Source of the DNA: UBA7239 sp035456205
GTDB lineage: Bacteria; Pseudomonadota; Gammaproteobacteria; Pseudomonadales; UBA7239
Direction: 5' to 3'
NCBI GenBank assembly: GCA_035456205.1
Contig: DATIDQ010000043.1
Coordinates: 1-7,836, forward strand
Length of the DNA: 7,836 bases
The translations under genes and the position numbers were made by a program. Below, one piece after another: positions 5,660 through 7,836 of the stretch (positions are counted from its first letter, which is position 1; each line of letters opens with the position of its first letter). Below the pieces are notes generated by a model. That model was given only the letters and a program-made list of their open reading frames with translations. It ran no database searches and was not told where the DNA came from.

Positions 5660-7747
5660 TTGAAAAGCCTCATAAAAATACTCTTCCTGTCTAGTTCTCT
5701 GTTTGTGGCCTGGAGCTACGCCGACTCCCCTAAACAGGTTTGGCCTGAAGACAGCGCTCAGATGCAACTCACTAGAGAAGTTGTCGAGATCATGCAGGAA
5801 AAGCATTTTCGCAAGCAGAAACTGGATGATGCATTGTCATCTATGTTGCTGGATAACTATCTTAAAGCTCTGGATCCTGGCCGGATGATTTTTCTCCAGT
5901 CAGATATTGATGAGTTCAATCATTTTCGCAACAAAATAGATGATGAGCTGGCTGCCGGCAAATTGACTAGCCCGCAGCTTATCTACCAACGCTACTACGA
6001 TAGATATTCAGCTCGCCTGAATTGGATCCTCAATGAAATAGCTCCCGTGGTAAAGAACGAGACATTTACAGGAAACGACGAGATAGAAGTTGATAGAAAA
6101 AATAGCCCATGGCCCACCGATATGCAGGCCGCCGATCTTCTATGGATGCGATATTTGAAAAATGACATTCTTGGACTACGGCTAGCCGATAAACCCACCG
6201 ACAACATCGGCACTACCCTTACCCGCCGTTTTCAGACACAGCTGGATCGCCTGAATAAGCAGACTCCCATGGATAATTTTGAAATATTCATGAATGCTTA
6301 TACGGAATTGTACGACCCGCATACCAACTATATGTCGCCAAAATCTGCTGAAAATTTTGATATCAGTATGGCGTTATCGTTAGAAGGAATTGGTGCCGTA
6401 CTGGAAAAAGATGATGAATATACGAAAGTCACCAGTCTTGTTTCGTCAGGGCCAGCCGACAAGCAAGGAGAGTTGAAAGCAAGCGATCATATCATTGCCA
6501 TTGCACAAGGAAAAAATAGCGAGGATTGGACCGATGTTGTTGGCTGGAGACTTGACGAGGTTGTTGATCTGATTCGTGGCAAAGCGGATACCTGGGTCAG
6601 ACTACAAATAAAACGTGGCGATAATTTAATCAAGACAATTGCTATTAAACGAGAAAAAGTCAAACTGGAAGATCTGGCTGCCAGTAAAAAAATTATTGAG
6701 CTACCGGGTTCAACACCTGGAATGCCTCTACATATTGCTGTTATTACCGTACCAAATTTTTATCTCAATTTTGAGGCTATGCGCCGCGGAGATCCGGATG
6801 CAAAAAGTACGACACGAGATGTTGCCAGAATTCTTAATGAATTAAGGGACTCCCCTATTGATGGCATTGTGATTGATTTGCGGGACAATGGCGGAGGCTC
6901 ACTGGCGGAGGCGACACAACTAACCGATTTGTTTATTGATCAAGGGCCTGTTGTTCAGATTCTTAATTCAGAAAACGAAGTAGACAGGAGCAACAGAGCT
7001 GTTGGCAGCGTAAACTATAATGGCCCATTACTCGTATTGGTTAATCATTTAAGCGCATCGGCTTCGGAAATTTTTGCCGGTGCTATACAGGATTACCAGC
7101 GTGGCCTTATTGTTGGTGACCAGACCTTTGGAAAAGGTACTGTGCAAACACTGGTTCCGCTGGATCAGGGAAAACTGAAAATTACTGAAGCAAAATTTTA
7201 TAGAGTGTCCGGAGATAGTACACAGCATCGTGGCGTTATACCTGACATAACATTCCCTGCTCTCATGCCTTATGATGATATTGGAGAATCAGCACTTGAA
7301 CATGCACTGCCATGGGACCAGATCCAGCCAGCCCCTCATTACCGTTTTGCTGATCTGGAAAGTTTGACCCCTGCACTAAAAATTAATCATGACCAGAGAA
7401 TGAAAAATAACATCGAGTATGATTTTCTGTTAAAAAGAAGCCAGTGGATAGAAGAGCAAAAAAAACGTAAGACCATACCGCTTAATTTGGCCAAACGGGA
7501 TCAATTAAAAAAAGAAGAAGACGCAAAAATCCTCAAAATGACAAATGATGTGCGCGCTGCCAAAGGCTTGCCCAAATTTATCACAATGAGTGAAATTGAG
7601 GATGATGCGCAGAAAAAACGCGATGCAAAAAATCCCCAGGATGATTTTTTATTGATGGAAAGTGCAAAAATTCTCGGGGACTTTATCGAGAAACAACCCA
7701 ACCAGAACCGGAAGCTTGCTACCAGCCAGCAACAAACTGGAGGTTGA
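5660..7747 (+). CDS. prc: Tail-specific periplasmic C-terminal processing protease Prc/Tsp
   Basis: A 695-residue S41-family serine protease, close to E. coli Prc (682). Prc acts in the periplasm, degrading proteins with nonpolar C-termini; in E. coli it trims FtsI and, with NlpI, controls the peptidoglycan hydrolase MepS. The start is TTG. Residues 1-21 are a signal peptide with a probable cut after SYA and no lipobox cysteine. An N-terminal helical region (22-235) is followed by a PDZ domain (about 241-328, from LEGIGAVLEK to LQIKRGD). The S41 core includes GIVIDLRDNGGGSLAEA and the active site SASASEIFAGAIQD...FGKGTVQ. By spacing against E. coli S430/D441/K455, the Ser-Asp-Lys site is S467, D478 and K492, all present. 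The lysine-rich C-terminal region (from about 560) matches the helical domain found after the protease core in proteobacterial Prc. It is a single gene behind its own probable promoter. Confidence 0.97.
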   Translation: MKSLIKILFLSSSLFVAWSYADSPKQVWPEDSAQMQLTREVVEIMQEKHFRKQKLDDALSSMLLDNYLKALDPGRMIFLQSDIDEFNHFRNKIDDELAAGKLTSPQLIYQRYYDRYSARLNWILNEIAPVVKNETFTGNDEIEVDRKNSPWPTDMQAADLLWMRYLKNDILGLRLADKPTDNIGTTLTRRFQTQLDRLNKQTPMDNFEIFMNAYTELYDPHTNYMSPKSAENFDISMALSLEGIGAVLEKDDEYTKVTSLVSSGPADKQGELKASDHIIAIAQGKNSEDWTDVVGWRLDEVVDLIRGKADTWVRLQIKRGDNLIKTIAIKREKVKLEDLAASKKIIELPGSTPGMPLHIAVITVPNFYLNFEAMRRGDPDAKSTTRDVARILNELRDSPIDGIVIDLRDNGGGSLAEATQLTDLFIDQGPVVQILNSENEVDRSNRAVGSVNYNGPLLVLVNHLSASASEIFAGAIQDYQRGLIVGDQTFGKGTVQTLVPLDQGKLKITEAKFYRVSGDSTQHRGVIPDITFPALMPYDDIGESALEHALPWDQIQPAPHYRFADLESLTPALKINHDQRMKNNIEYDFLLKRSQWIEEQKKRKTIPLNLAKRDQLKKEEDAKILKMTNDVRAAKGLPKFITMSEIEDDAQKKRDAKNPQDDFLLMESAKILGDFIEKQPNQNRKLATSQQQTGG

Positions 7748-7836
7748 ATTATTTTTTGTTACTTTCTGCGCTGAAAGTCCAATGAAGTGGGCATCGATCT
7801 GATTTTCCGGAAACAAACTGTGCCGGAGAGTCAACG

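Noticed and set aside
7730..7757. Weak CAAC/GTTG stem at the end of prc followed by a T-run
   Set aside because: Only four pairs, a long loop and a gap before the T-run; too weak to call as a terminator.
7761..7778. ACTTTC/GAAAGT stem with a six-base loop after prc, as a terminator
   Set aside because: The T-run (7752-7757) precedes the stem on the plus strand, and on the minus strand the stem is followed by A residues. It therefore does not fit an intrinsic terminator in either direction.
7804..7813. TTTCCGGAAA palindrome near the right edge
   Set aside because: A ten-base palindrome alone, with no neighbouring gene visible, is not enough to call an operator.
7649..7834. 61-codon minus-strand open frame over the 3' end of prc
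   Set aside because: It mostly overlaps the strongly supported prc frame in antisense and shows no recognisable domain.

Overview
The window (7,836 bp) carries core-metabolism and housekeeping genes. It looks chromosomal and proteobacterial, most likely gammaproteobacterial. The reasons are an E. coli-like SucC/SucD pair of standard length, a dihydrolipoyl dehydrogenase of the long-loop type known from Pseudomonas 2-oxoglutarate dehydrogenase, and a ~695-residue Prc/Tsp tail-specific protease. This is a judgement from family resemblance; there is no rRNA or other species marker. I see no tRNA, rRNA, insertion sequence, phage gene, CRISPR array or integration site.

Layout. (1) 1-557, minus strand: the N-terminal 185 residues of a SpoU/TrmH-family RNA 2'-O-methyltransferase, whose C-terminal part lies beyond the left edge. 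(2) 558-664: a divergent intergenic region. (3) 665-3240, plus strand: a 367-residue protein with two cyclic-nucleotide-binding-like domains and a C-terminal rhodanese-like domain lacking the catalytic cysteine, followed 35 bp later by lpd. (4) 3241-3425: a leader with a plausible sigma70 promoter and a nested stem-loop next to the sucC start codon. (5) 3426-5467: sucC and sucD, overlapping by 4 bp and closed by a strong intrinsic terminator at 5493-5520. (6) 5660-7747: prc, with a TTG start, a signal peptide and a complete Ser-Asp-Lys catalytic site. (7) 7748-7836: non-coding as far as can be seen.

Function. Lpd is the E3 flavoprotein that reoxidises lipoyl groups of the 2-oxoglutarate and pyruvate dehydrogenase complexes. 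SucCD converts the resulting succinyl-CoA to succinate with nucleoside triphosphate formation. Lpd-SucC-SucD is thus the downstream half of the 2-oxoglutarate-to-succinate segment of the TCA cycle. In many gammaproteobacteria sucA and sucB directly precede these genes; here the preceding gene encodes the cyclic-nucleotide/rhodanese protein. The methyltransferase and prc are unrelated neighbours with their own transcription.

No clearly novel multi-gene system is visible. The two items most worth following up are the structured sucC leader, a candidate cis-regulatory RNA, and the cyclic-nucleotide-binding/inactive-rhodanese fusion next to lpd.
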